NCBI GenBank assembly: GCA_964385045.1
Contig: CAYLNM010000105.1
Coordinates: 1-16,201, forward strand
From: CAYLNM01 sp964385045
GTDB taxonomy: Bacteria > Planctomycetota > Phycisphaerae > Phycisphaerales > SM1A02
Length of the DNA stretch: 16,201 nucleotides
Direction: 5' to 3'
Every line of letters begins with the position of its first letter. The stretch's first letter is position 1. Made by a program: the position numbers and the translations under genes. Positions 1 to 13,367 of the stretch are shown here, piece by piece. The notes beneath the pieces are model-generated. The model was not told where the DNA came from, made no database searches, and saw nothing but the letters and a program-made list of their open reading frames with translations.

Positions 1-201
1 GCCCGCGGCGAGCGGGGGGGGCGGCGCGGATCGTTCGGACCCCGGGCGGGGGCCCGCCGCCCGTCCCGGATTCGGGGCGGAAGCGAGCGATCGGCGGCAG
101 GATCGCCCGCCAGCGGTCCGCCGCGGCCGCGGCCGGCACCGTCCGCGGGCTCGGCGGGCGAAGCGGCGGCCGGGCGGCCGGGCGGCGCGGCGGACGGACG
201 G

Positions 202-1704
202 TCAGGCGTACCGGATCCAGCGGATCAGCTCCAGCGGCGAGGGCGGCTTGCCGGTCATCAGGACCCCGACCCGGAAGATGCGCGAGGCGGCCCACATCAT
301 GCCGAGCGTGCAGAGGCCGCCCCAGGCGACGGCCCCCCCGAGCTGCCACAGGGGCACCGCCTCCTCGGCCGCGACCCGGAGAATCATCACGAACGGGATC
401 GCGGGGGGCACGAAGCTCATCACCGTCGCCACCATGCCGTTGGGGGCCTGCGTGATGGGCATCCAGAGCATCAGCGGGATCATGAGCAGGATCATCACCG
501 GCGTCAGCAGGCTGTTGGCATCCCGCAGGTCGCTCACCGCGCTGCCCACCGCGGCCATGAGCGTGGCCACCATGAAGTACGCCATGAGGAAGAAGACGAA
601 GAACGCCACGAGCTGCATGGCCGAGATCAGTCCGGTGCTCGACAGGGCGACGAGGGCCGCGATGCCGAGGGCGGAGTAGACGCCGACCATGATCAGGCCC
701 ACGAGGCCCTGGCCGAGGATCTTGCCCACGAGCAGCTGGAACGGGCTCACCGCGCTCAGGAGCACCTCCATCACGCGGTTGGACTTCTCCTCGATCGTCG
801 AGTGCAGCAGCTGCGTGCCGGCCGAGAACGTCGAGACCCACAGCAGCATCATGAAGATCATCGGGATGATCGAGCTGCGGACCTCGCGGAGCTCGGCCGA
901 CTCCCGGCGTGACGCCCCGTCGGCGCCCACCCGATCGGTGGTGGGCCGCGGACGGGCCAGCAGCGCGCGGGTCGCCTCGGGATCGACGCCCGCGCGGGCG
1001 GCCCGGGCATCGACGATCGCGTCGCCGATCGCCCGTTCGATGATCGAGACGTGGTCGGCGTCGAGTCCCTCGCCGGCGAACAGTCGCCAGCGGGTCGAGG
1101 TCTCGGGCTCCGGCTCGTCGGATCCGGCCTCGCCGGCCTCGCCGGCCGCGGCCGGTCGCGCGGCGTCGTCCGCATTCGCGCGGAACGTTCGCGGCGGCTC
1201 GAGCATCGCCGGCGGGACCACCGCCACCGCGAGGTACTCGCCCCGGCCGACCGCCCGCTTCAGCGGCTCGGGCACGCCACCCTCGGGGTCGCCCTCGGCC
1301 CGCTCGACGGCGACGCGCACCTCGCCCCGGCCGAGGCCGCCCATGCCGCCCATGCCGCCCTCGCGGCTCGCCTCCATGCCGGCGCCGATCGCCGCCGCGG
1401 CCCGCTCCTCCGCGGTCTCGGCCCCGGCCATCGCCTCGGCCATGCGCTCCTGCTGCTCGACGAGCGGCGAGCGATCGGTCAGCTGCGCGAACCGGGCGGC
1501 GACCCCCTCGGTCACCGTGCCGTCGCCGTCGACGACGAGCACGGTGCCGGCGAGCGGCGGCTCGCGGTGCGTCGCCATCATCACGACCGCGATCGCGAGC
1601 GCTCCGGCCATGAGGATCGGCACGCCGACCACGGCGATGATGAACGCCTTGGTCATCACGGTGTGGCGGACCTCTCGGCGGAGGACGGCGAGCACCTTGG
1701 ACAC
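202..1704 (-). CDS. ABC-2 type transporter permease, NatB-like
   Basis: This is the membrane subunit of an ABC exporter, 500 residues, and probably pairs with the ATPase encoded just upstream. One membrane segment lies near residues 19-45. A long, mostly hydrophilic extracytoplasmic part follows to about residue 285, with a Gly/Met-rich GGMGGMGG stretch and an Ala/Gly/Glu repeat. At least five further membrane segments fill the C-terminal 200 residues. Just after the second segment comes the EEKSNRVMEVLLSAVSPFQL block, typical of NatB/ABC-2 permeases. The start is GTG at 1704, preceded by GGAG eight bases upstream. The gene lies 84 bases after the ATPase stop and is the last gene of a three-gene operon. 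NatB proteins are known for Na+ extrusion, but the family is broad and the substrate cannot be read from the sequence. Confidence 0.88.
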   Translation of the reverse strand: MSKVLAVLRREVRHTVMTKAFIIAVVGVPILMAGALAIAVVMMATHREPPLAGTVLVVDGDGTVTEGVAARFAQLTDRSPLVEQQERMAEAMAGAETAEERAAAAIGAGMEASREGGMGGMGGLGRGEVRVAVERAEGDPEGGVPEPLKRAVGRGEYLAVAVVPPAMLEPPRTFRANADDAARPAAAGEAGEAGSDEPEPETSTRWRLFAGEGLDADHVSIIERAIGDAIVDARAARAGVDPEATRALLARPRPTTDRVGADGASRRESAELREVRSSIIPMIFMMLLWVSTFSAGTQLLHSTIEEKSNRVMEVLLSAVSPFQLLVGKILGQGLVGLIMVGVYSALGIAALVALSSTGLISAMQLVAFFVFFLMAYFMVATLMAAVGSAVSDLRDANSLLTPVMILLMIPLMLWMPITQAPNGMVATVMSFVPPAIPFVMILRVAAEEAVPLWQLGGAVAWGGLCTLGMMWAASRIFRVGVLMTGKPPSPLELIRWIRYA

Positions 1705-1781
1705 GCGGGGGGCTCCGAACAGGTGATGGGGGCGGGGGAAGCGGGAGGGGGGCGAGTCGACGTCGATCCGACCGCGACACG

Positions 1782-1799
1782 CCGGCGGTCAGCCGCCGG
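1782..1799 (-). other. Hairpin enclosing the ABC ATPase stop codon
   Basis: Perfect 7-bp inverted repeat CCGGCGG / CCGCCGG with a four-base loop (1789-1792). The loop includes the TGA stop of the ATPase gene (plus-strand TCA at 1789-1791). It lies in the 84-base gap before the permease start. There is no U-tract, so it is a poor intrinsic terminator. It could slow polymerase or protect an mRNA end between the two cistrons. The structure is seen; the role is inferred. Confidence 0.35.
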
Positions 1800-2751
1800 A
1801 GGCGAGCTCGAGCCGGGCCTCCTCGGCCGCCGCCTCGCCGGCGTCCTGGCCGACGACGGTGACGAAGACCTCCTCGAGTCCGGCCCGCCGCACCTGCACG
1901 CCGTCGAGCGGCAGGGCGTCGAGCAGCCGCCGCATCGCCTCGCGGGCGTCGGCGTCGTCCTCGAGGGCGGCGACCACCACGTCGTCGGTGGGCGTCGCCC
2001 GGCGGACGGCGGGATCGGCGGAGGCGGCGGCCGCGACCGACGCGAGGTCGGCGTCACGGGCCGGGACGAGCGCGAGCTCGCGGGGCGTGAACCGCTCGCG
2101 CACGGACTCGGTCGCCTCGTCGAGCAGCTTGCGGCCGCGGTTGATCAGCACGATGCGATCGCAGAGCCGCTCGGCCTGCTGCATGATGTGGGTGGAGAAG
2201 ATCAGGGTGCGGCCCGCGTCGTGCAGCTCCCGCACCAGCCGATGGATCACCTCGGCGTTCACGGGATCGAGACCGGAGAAGGGCTCGTCGAGGATGATCA
2301 GCTCGGGCTCGTGGATCACCGCGGCGAGGAACTGCACCTTCTGCTGCATGCCCTTGGACAGCTCCTCGCACTTCTTGCGGGCCACGCCCGGCAGCTCGAC
2401 GCGGTCGAGCCAGTCCTCGACCACGCGGTCGTAGCCACGGCGATCGACGCCCTTGAGGCGGGCGATGTACCGCACGAACTCGCCGACCCGCATCTTGCGG
2501 TAGACGCCGCGCTCCTCCGGCAGGTAGCCGATGCGGTCCTTCGAGTCGAGGGCCGAGCCGCCGAGCACCTCGATCCGCCCGCGGTCGGGGTAGATGATCG
2601 ACATGATCATCCGGATCGTGGTGCTCTTGCCCGCGCCATTGGGACCGAGGAAACCGCAGAGGCTGCCCTGGGGCACCTCGAGCGACAGGTCGCGGACGGC
2701 GTACGTGTCCCCGAAGCGCTTCTCGACGCCGTCGATGCGGATCGCGGTCAC
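1789..2751 (-). CDS. ABC transporter ATP-binding protein, NatA-like
   Basis: This 320-residue cytoplasmic ATPase should power the neighbouring NatB-like permease. All ABC motifs are intact: Walker A GPNGAGKST (residues 36-44), a Q-loop region with the PEERGVY sequence typical of the NatA branch (78-84), signature LSKGMQQ (131-137), Walker B LIILDEP (151-157) and switch histidine H188 in STHIMQQ. About 100 C-terminal residues follow the ATPase core and match the accessory domain common in this branch. The start is GTG at 2751, with AGGAGG ten bases upstream. It lies 43 bases after the LolA-like gene. The predicted role is export. Membership of the ABC class is certain; the substrate is unknown. 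Confidence 0.93.
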   Translation of the reverse strand: MTAIRIDGVEKRFGDTYAVRDLSLEVPQGSLCGFLGPNGAGKSTTIRMIMSIIYPDRGRIEVLGGSALDSKDRIGYLPEERGVYRKMRVGEFVRYIARLKGVDRRGYDRVVEDWLDRVELPGVARKKCEELSKGMQQKVQFLAAVIHEPELIILDEPFSGLDPVNAEVIHRLVRELHDAGRTLIFSTHIMQQAERLCDRIVLINRGRKLLDEATESVRERFTPRELALVPARDADLASVAAAASADPAVRRATPTDDVVVAALEDDADAREAMRRLLDALPLDGVQVRRAGLEEVFVTVVGQDAGEAAAEEARLELASGG

Positions 2752-2794
2752 GGGTCTCGTGCCTCCTGCCGGATTCCGGCGTCGTGCCCGGGGC

Positions 2795-3715
2795 TCATCC
2801 GTCGGCGGAGCCGGCGCCCGAGCCGGCGCCCGAGCCGGCCTGGTCCGACTCGGCCTCGCGGCGTGCGGCCTCGCGGGCCCGCACGCGCTCGGGGACGGCG
2901 AAGACGGTGGGCGGGACGACGTTGAAGTCGATGCGCTCGAAGATGAAGCTCTGTCGCACCGGCCCCCGGGTGCCGGTCATGCGGGTGAAGAGCCGCAGGT
3001 CGCCGAACTCCTTCACGTCCTTGAACGCGAGGACCTGCCGCGGGTCGTCCTCGCCCTCGATCGGGGCGTCGATCCCGAGGGGCATGCCGTCGGACAGCGA
3101 CACGTAGAGGAACCGGTCGCCCGCGGCCTGGGCCCGCCCCCGCTCGGTTCGCGGGTCGGCGATCCGCACGCGAAGGGCCGGCTGCTCCTGGAACTGCGTG
3201 ATCTCGACCGTCTCGATGGTCTCGTAGTCCTCGAGCGTGCGGTGGATCATCCAGTGGGCCCGCACGGCGAAGCTGAACTGGCGGAGCTCCCGCATCGGCG
3301 TCTGCGGCACCAGCGTCGCCTCGCCGATCGGCTCGAGCTCGTCGTTCAGCGGCTGCATCGTGGCCCAGGCGACGTCGCCGTTCTTGACGATCCGCGCCTC
3401 GATCGGGGCCTCGAGGGAGGCCCGGAATCGGACACTGAGCTGGTCGGAACCGCGCGAGAGGGCCTCGAGCCGCATCTCGCCGGTCGGGATGGTCATGATC
3501 AGGTCGACCGCCATCGACGTGACGGCGTCGAAGGCCTCCTGGCCGCCCATGGCCTCCACCGCCCGCTCGAGCACCGCCCGGCCGTCGGGGAGACCGGCCG
3601 CGAGCGCCGCCGGATCGGGCTGGGCCGCGGCCGGGGTGGGCGCCGCGGGGGCGAGCGAGGCGAGCAGGGCCGCCCCGAGGACACGGGGCACGAGCGCACG
3701 GCGGGAGCGGGACAT
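2795..3715 (-). CDS. Exported LolA-like (outer-membrane lipoprotein-sorting type) protein
   Basis: This is a predicted secreted or periplasmic protein of 306 residues. The N-terminus is a signal peptide: Arg-rich to residue 11, hydrophobic to about 24, with an AAA|Q cleavage site near residue 31. The mature protein starts with a LERAVEAMGGQEAFDAV segment, and beta-rich sequence follows. This resembles LolA/LppX-type lipid-binding folds, where a half-barrel holds an acyl chain. The C-terminus is a low-complexity GSGAGSGAG tail made by a 12-bp DNA repeat. I chose the ATG at 3715 over an in-frame ATG at 3769 because GGAGG lies five bases before it and the signal peptide begins there. It is the first gene of the operon with the NatA/NatB-like transporter, so a role in transport of a lipid or lipoprotein is plausible but unproven. 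The family call rests on general pattern only. Confidence 0.6.
   Translation of the reverse strand: MSRSRRALVPRVLGAALLASLAPAAPTPAAAQPDPAALAAGLPDGRAVLERAVEAMGGQEAFDAVTSMAVDLIMTIPTGEMRLEALSRGSDQLSVRFRASLEAPIEARIVKNGDVAWATMQPLNDELEPIGEATLVPQTPMRELRQFSFAVRAHWMIHRTLEDYETIETVEITQFQEQPALRVRIADPRTERGRAQAAGDRFLYVSLSDGMPLGIDAPIEGEDDPRQVLAFKDVKEFGDLRLFTRMTGTRGPVRQSFIFERIDFNVVPPTVFAVPERVRAREAARREAESDQAGSGAGSGAGSADG
2809..2839. repeat. 12-bp tandem repeat, 2.6 copies
   Basis: The unit AGCCGGCGCCCG occurs at 2809-2820 and 2821-2832, with a partial third copy at 2833-2839. It lies inside the 3' end of the LolA-like gene and encodes the Gly-Ser-Gly-Ala tail. As a multiple of three it can expand or contract without shifting the frame. 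Confidence 0.8.
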
Positions 3716-3854
3716 GAAGGCCTCCGAAGCGGGGGGCGCGAGAGCGGGCGGCGCGGCGGCCCGGGACACCTACGATGCGATTCGACGCGGCGGCGGCCAG
3801 CCGTTCACGCGGCGGATCCTCGAGTGTACCGGTGGCCGCGGGGCCGGCGGCGGC

Positions 3855-3892
3855 TCGTGCCGGGCCGGCCGCGGCGTCGGCCGCCGGCACGA
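3855..3892 (+). other. GC-rich hairpin in the metH upstream region
   Basis: Arms TCGTGCCGG (3855-3863) and CCGGCACGA (3884-3892) are exact complements. Inside them, CGGCC (3866-3870) pairs with GGCCG (3879-3883), leaving an 8-base loop and a 2-base bulge. No U-tract follows and no B12-box or known SAH/SAM riboswitch core is recognisable. If metH is transcribed from the proposed promoter next to its start, this element lies upstream of the transcript and would act as DNA. If there is a second promoter further upstream, it could fold in the leader. Confidence 0.45.
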
Positions 3893-3905
3893 CCCGGACA
3901 CAACC

Positions 3906-3939
3906 CTTTCAGCCGTTCATCCGGATGAACGGCTGGAAG
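3906..3939. promoter_or_regulatory. Long palindromic operator candidate upstream of metH
   Basis: Bases 3910-3935 form a perfect 26-bp palindrome: half-site CAGCCGTTCATCC followed by its exact reverse complement. Complementarity continues to 3906/3939 with a single T/G mismatch at 3909/3936. It ends 29 bases before the metH ATG and overlaps the expected -35 position of the proposed promoter at 3957-3962. Perfect symmetry with no loop suits binding of a dimeric repressor better than an RNA hairpin. Methionine-cycle genes are often controlled by dimeric regulators such as MetJ, MetR or ArsR-family SahR; I cannot assign which, if any, applies here. The site also lies in the divergent spacer, so it could affect the minus-strand operon. 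Confidence 0.6.
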
Positions 3940-3956
3940 TTCGGGCGCCGTGCGAG

Positions 3957-3962
3957 TACCCT
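3957..3962 (+). promoter_or_regulatory. Candidate -10 element (TACCCT) of a leaderless metH transcript
   Basis: TACCCT fits the TANNNT pattern and sits six bases before the metH ATG. No Shine-Dalgarno sequence is present there. This geometry would put transcription start at or next to the ATG. The -35 position (around 3934-3939, TGGAAG) is a weak match to TTGACA and overlaps the palindrome. Confidence 0.4.
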
Positions 3963-3968
3963 CCGCCC

Positions 3969-7679
<3,711 letters not shown>

Positions 7680-7701
7680 GTCGATCGGCGCGGGGCCGCG
7701 T

Positions 7702-7745
7702 GCGATCGCCGGGATCGCTCCGGCCCGGGTCGCCGGCGGGTCCGG
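7702..7745. terminator. Possible bidirectional terminator region between convergent genes
   Basis: Two small inverted repeats lie in the 73-base gap between the ends of metH and the small minus-strand gene. The first is GCGATC/GATCGC (7702-7707 and 7713-7718, loop of five). The second is CCGGCCCG pairing with CGGG-T-CCGG (7720-7727 and 7737-7745, one bulge, loop of nine). Neither has a U-tract, so termination is inferred from position. Confidence 0.3.
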
Positions 7746-7752
7746 ATGCCCG

Positions 7753-8001
7753 TCAGTCGTGCAGCCCCCGCAGGCGGCCGGCGGCCTCGCGCACCATCTC
7801 GAAGTTGAGGGCGGCGAGCTCCTCCGTCACGCGGAGCGTGTCGACTCCCTGCCGGGCGCGGGCGATGTTGTCGTCGTTCCGCCGCTGCCGCGCACGGGTT
7901 TCCTCCGCCAGGCTGCGGAGCGCCGCGCGGCGGTCCTCGGGGCACGTCTCGATCATGGCCTCGAGCTCGGCCATGCGCTGCTCGAACGAGGGTCGGGGCA
8001 C
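7753..8001 (-). CDS. Small helical protein of unknown function
   Basis: I do not recognise this 82-residue protein. It is charged and predicted almost wholly helical: MAELEAMIETCPEDRRAAL, then an Arg/Glu-rich amphipathic stretch, ending in VTEELAALNFEMVREAAG. It has no signal peptide or membrane segment and a single cysteine. I chose the GTG at 8001 because GGAG lies seven bases upstream and the helical, charged part begins there. ATG codons at 8148 and 8067 would add Pro/Gly/Arg-rich residues that look like non-coding sequence, with no ribosome site. It is downstream of gdh on the same strand with a 227-base gap, and convergent with metH. It may be a small coiled-coil or regulatory protein; the function is open. 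Confidence 0.6.
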   Translation of the reverse strand: MPRPSFEQRMAELEAMIETCPEDRRAALRSLAEETRARQRRNDDNIARARQGVDTLRVTEELAALNFEMVREAAGRLRGLHD

Positions 8002-8189
8002 GGCGGGACTCCGATGCGGGTCTGGGATGCTGATCGGGCCGTCCGTCGGGCGGCCTCGCTTCAGCATGCCCCGGGCCGTCGCCGCCTCCGGGCCGATCCC
8101 GGCGAATCCCGTCGCTCGGGCGCGTCCCCGGCCCGTGCAGGCCACCATCCTTGCCCGGCTTCACGGGCGGCGGCGTGTCCGGGCTGCCG

Positions 8190-8208
8190 CCGGCGCCGCT
8201 CGCGCCGG
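8190..8208 (-). terminator. Possible terminator hairpin after gdh
   Basis: Exact 7-bp arms CCGGCGC (8190-8196) and GCGCCGG (8202-8208) around a five-base loop lie 20 bases past the gdh stop. There is no U-tract. The rest of the 227-base gap before the small downstream gene shows no other clear element. Confidence 0.3.
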
Positions 8209-8228
8209 GCGCCGCGGGGCCGGGCCGC

Positions 8229-11174
<2,946 letters not shown>

Positions 11175-11180
11175 CGGTGT

Positions 11181-11186
11181 GTGATA
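11181..11186 (-). promoter_or_regulatory. Weak -10-like hexamer (TATCAC) before gdh
   Basis: Read on the minus strand, TATCAC sits six bases before the gdh ATG, at the same distance as the metH and ribF elements. The last base departs from TANNNT. No Shine-Dalgarno sequence is present. A leaderless gdh mRNA is possible. Confidence 0.22.
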
Positions 11187-11282
11187 CCGGGCGGTGGCGG
11201 GGTGAGCAAATGACGCCCGGCCGCGAGCCCGGTCGGGCCCGCCCGGCCCGGCCCGTCCCGGTCCGGGAGGCGATCCGCACCC

Positions 11283-11288
11283 TACCCT
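11283..11288 (+). promoter_or_regulatory. Candidate -10 element (TACCCT) of a leaderless ribF transcript
   Basis: This hexamer is identical to the one before metH and lies seven bases before the ribF ATG. The only GGAGG in the spacer is about 25 bases upstream of the start, too far to serve as a ribosome site. No good -35 match is visible. It lies in the 121-base divergent spacer shared with gdh. Confidence 0.38.
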
Positions 11289-11295
11289 GTCGGCC

Positions 11296-12285
11296 ATGTC
11301 GCGCGTCGCCTTGACCATCGGAAACTTCGACGGGGTCCACCGCGGCCACGCGGCCCTCGTCCGGGCCGCCCGCGTCGCCGCGGGGCCGGACGGACGGGTG
11401 GTGGTGCTGAGCTTCGACCCGCATCCCGCGTCGGTCCTGCGCCCGGGGACGGCTCCGTCCCGCCTCGGGACCTTCGAGCAGCGGGCCGAGCGGCTCCGGT
11501 CCCTCGGGGTGGACGCGGTGGAGCGGCTGGATCCGGCCGGGGGCATCCTCGGGCTCACCGCCGAGGCGTTCGTGGGCGAGCTGGTCCGTCGGCACGCCCC
11601 GGCGACCATCGTCGAGGGGCCGGACTTCCGCTTCGGCCGCGGGCGGGCGGGCACGCTGGAGACCCTCGCCGAGCTCGGGCGCGAACACGGCTTCGGGGTG
11701 GAGGTGGTCGAGACCGTGACGTGGCCGCTGACCGACCACCAGCTGGTCCCGGTCTCCTCGAGCCGTGTCCGCTCGCTGCTCGCCCTCGGGCGGGTGCGGG
11801 ACGCGGCGGCCCTGCTCGGCCGGCCGTGGGAGCTGGTGGGCCGGGTGGTGACGGGCGAGCAGCGCGGCCGGACCATCGACGTGCCGACCGCCAACCTCGA
11901 TCACGGTGACCGCATGCTCCCCGCCGACGGGGTGTACGCCGGCCTCGCCACCGACCCGGACGGCCGCTGGCATCCCGCCGCGATCAGCGTCGGCCGCAAG
12001 CCGACCTTCGGCGGCGCCGCCCCGCGGACCTGCGAGGTGCACCTGGTCGACTGGCGGGGGCCGACGGACGCCTACGGGTGGAGCATGCGGCTGCGCCCGA
12101 CCGAGTGGCTGCGGGGCGTCATGCGGTTCGACGGTCCGGCCGCACTGGTGGGCCAGCTTCGGCGCGACGTCGCGCGGGCCCGCCGCCTGATGACCGGCGG
12201 CAGTGCGACCGGCCGTGCCGCCCGGGACGCGATCCTGCCCGGCGCCTCGTCCCTCGCCGATCTCGCCCCGGAGCCCCGCTCGTGA
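11296..12285 (+). CDS. ribF: Bifunctional riboflavin kinase / FAD synthetase RibF
   Basis: The protein phosphorylates riboflavin to FMN and adenylylates FMN to FAD in the cytoplasm. It has 329 residues, typical for the family. The N-terminal adenylyltransferase domain shows GNFDGVHRGH (9-18), SFDPHP (39-44), the EGPDFRFGRGRAG block (107-119) and SSSRVRS (154-160). The C-terminal kinase domain shows VPTANL (196-201), where PTAN binds Mg-ATP, and the presumed catalytic E247 in TCEVHL. The last ~40 residues are an Ala-rich extension past the kinase domain. The GNFDGVHRGH motif only nine residues from the ATG supports this start. The stop overlaps the GTG start of the DHH phosphoesterase gene, so the two form an operon. 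Confidence 0.96.
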   Translation: MSRVALTIGNFDGVHRGHAALVRAARVAAGPDGRVVVLSFDPHPASVLRPGTAPSRLGTFEQRAERLRSLGVDAVERLDPAGGILGLTAEAFVGELVRRHAPATIVEGPDFRFGRGRAGTLETLAELGREHGFGVEVVETVTWPLTDHQLVPVSSSRVRSLLALGRVRDAAALLGRPWELVGRVVTGEQRGRTIDVPTANLDHGDRMLPADGVYAGLATDPDGRWHPAAISVGRKPTFGGAAPRTCEVHLVDWRGPTDAYGWSMRLRPTEWLRGVMRFDGPAALVGQLRRDVARARRLMTGGSATGRAARDAILPGASSLADLAPEPRS

Positions 12286-13346
12286 CCGATCCCGCCGCCG
12301 CCGCCGTCCCCGAGTACGCCTCCACCACCGACTGGCCCGAGGTGGCGGACCGCCTCCGCGCCGCCGAGTCGGCCGTGCTCCTGGCCCACCGCAAGCCCGA
12401 CGGCGACGCGGTCGGCTCGCTCGCCGCCGCATCACGGCTGCTCGCGCCGATCATCCCGCGCCGGGAGGTCTGGGTCGTGGGCCCGTGCGACCCGTCGCTC
12501 GAGGCGCTGGTGCCGGACGTGCCGCTGCTCCACGCCGAGGGTGGCCCGCCCACCGGCCTCGAGCCGGACGTCGTCCTCGTCCTCGACACCGGGGCGTGGG
12601 CCCAGCTCGAGCCGTTCGGGGACTGGCTCCGCGCCCGCCGCGAGCGCGTCGTGGGGATCGACCACCACGCCCGGGGCGACGACGTCGCCCCGGTGCGCAT
12701 CGTCGATGCCGCGGCGGCCTCCACCACCCGCATGCTGCTGCACCTCGTCGACGCGCTCGGGGTGCCGCTCACCCGCGAGCTCGCCGAGCCGCTGCTGCTC
12801 GGCCTCGCCACCGACACCGGGTGGTTCCGGCACTCCAACGCGGACGCCGACGCCTTTCGGGCCGCGGCCCGCCTGATCGACGCCGGCGCCGACAAGGACC
12901 GGCTCCACCAGCTCGTGGAGGAGACGCACCGGCCCTCGCGGCTCGCCCTCGCGGCCCGCGGGCTCGCGTCGATCCGCTGGGCCCGCGGCGGCGAGGTCGC
13001 GGTGCAGGTGCTCGCCCCGGCCGACTTCGACGAGACCGGCGGCGGGGCCGAGGACACGGTCGGCCTCGTGAACGGGCCGATGGTCGTGGGCGAGGTGCGG
13101 ATCGCCGCGATGGCGACCGAGCCCGACCGCGGCGTCACCAAGGTGAGCCTGCGCGGCAAGCCGGGCGCGCCTGGATGGCGCGACGCCGACGTGAACGCGA
13201 TCGCGGCGAGGTACGGCGGCGGGGGGCACCGATTCGCCGCCGGGCTGCGGATCGAAGCGCCGATCGAGGAGGCGGTCGACCGGCTCGTCCGCGATCTCGA
13301 GGCGATGCCGAGCCTGCGCGAGTCCGGCGGCGGAGCGCGAGGCTGA
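12282..13346 (+). CDS. DHH-family phosphoesterase, NrnA-like (nanoRNase / pAp phosphatase)
   Basis: This 354-residue cytoplasmic metal-dependent phosphoesterase probably degrades short oligoribonucleotides and/or 3'-phosphoadenosine 5'-phosphate. All DHH motifs are present: HRKPDGDAVGS (H36, D40, D42), D102 in VLVLDTG, the DHH triad at 127-129, and D178 in ATDTGWFRHSN. The C-terminal DHHA1 domain ends with the RNA-binding GGGGHRFAAG (312-321). The GTG start at 12282 overlaps the ribF stop (GTGA), and GGAG lies eight bases upstream, within ribF. Translation is therefore probably coupled. The NrnA assignment is by motif order and size; RecJ is excluded by the short length. pAp comes from sulfate assimilation and acyl-carrier turnover, and nanoRNA from mRNA decay; the sequence does not say which substrate dominates. 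Confidence 0.92.
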   Translation: MTDPAAAAVPEYASTTDWPEVADRLRAAESAVLLAHRKPDGDAVGSLAAASRLLAPIIPRREVWVVGPCDPSLEALVPDVPLLHAEGGPPTGLEPDVVLVLDTGAWAQLEPFGDWLRARRERVVGIDHHARGDDVAPVRIVDAAAASTTRMLLHLVDALGVPLTRELAEPLLLGLATDTGWFRHSNADADAFRAAARLIDAGADKDRLHQLVEETHRPSRLALAARGLASIRWARGGEVAVQVLAPADFDETGGGAEDTVGLVNGPMVVGEVRIAAMATEPDRGVTKVSLRGKPGAPGWRDADVNAIAARYGGGGHRFAAGLRIEAPIEEAVDRLVRDLEAMPSLRESGGGARG

Positions 13347-13367
13347 TCGATCGGGAGCGTTCGCGGC

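Noticed and set aside
1..201. Short G- and C-rich repeats left of the permease gene
   Set aside because: The 201 bases hold G runs and GGCCGGGC-type repeats expected from composition; no gene, promoter or clear hairpin could be supported.
3237..3968. N-terminal extension of the metH frame by 244 codons
   Set aside because: It is antisense to the LolA-like gene and crosses the palindrome. The conserved MetH N-terminus begins just after the ATG at 3969.
3776..3968. Cobalamin, SAM or SAH riboswitch upstream of metH
   Set aside because: I looked for B12-box and SAH-riboswitch core sequences and found none; the spacer is explained better by the palindrome and a simple hairpin.
11175..11894. Upstream extension of the gdh frame by 240 codons
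   Set aside because: It overlaps ribF on the opposite strand and has no GDH-like sequence; ribF there has strong motifs.
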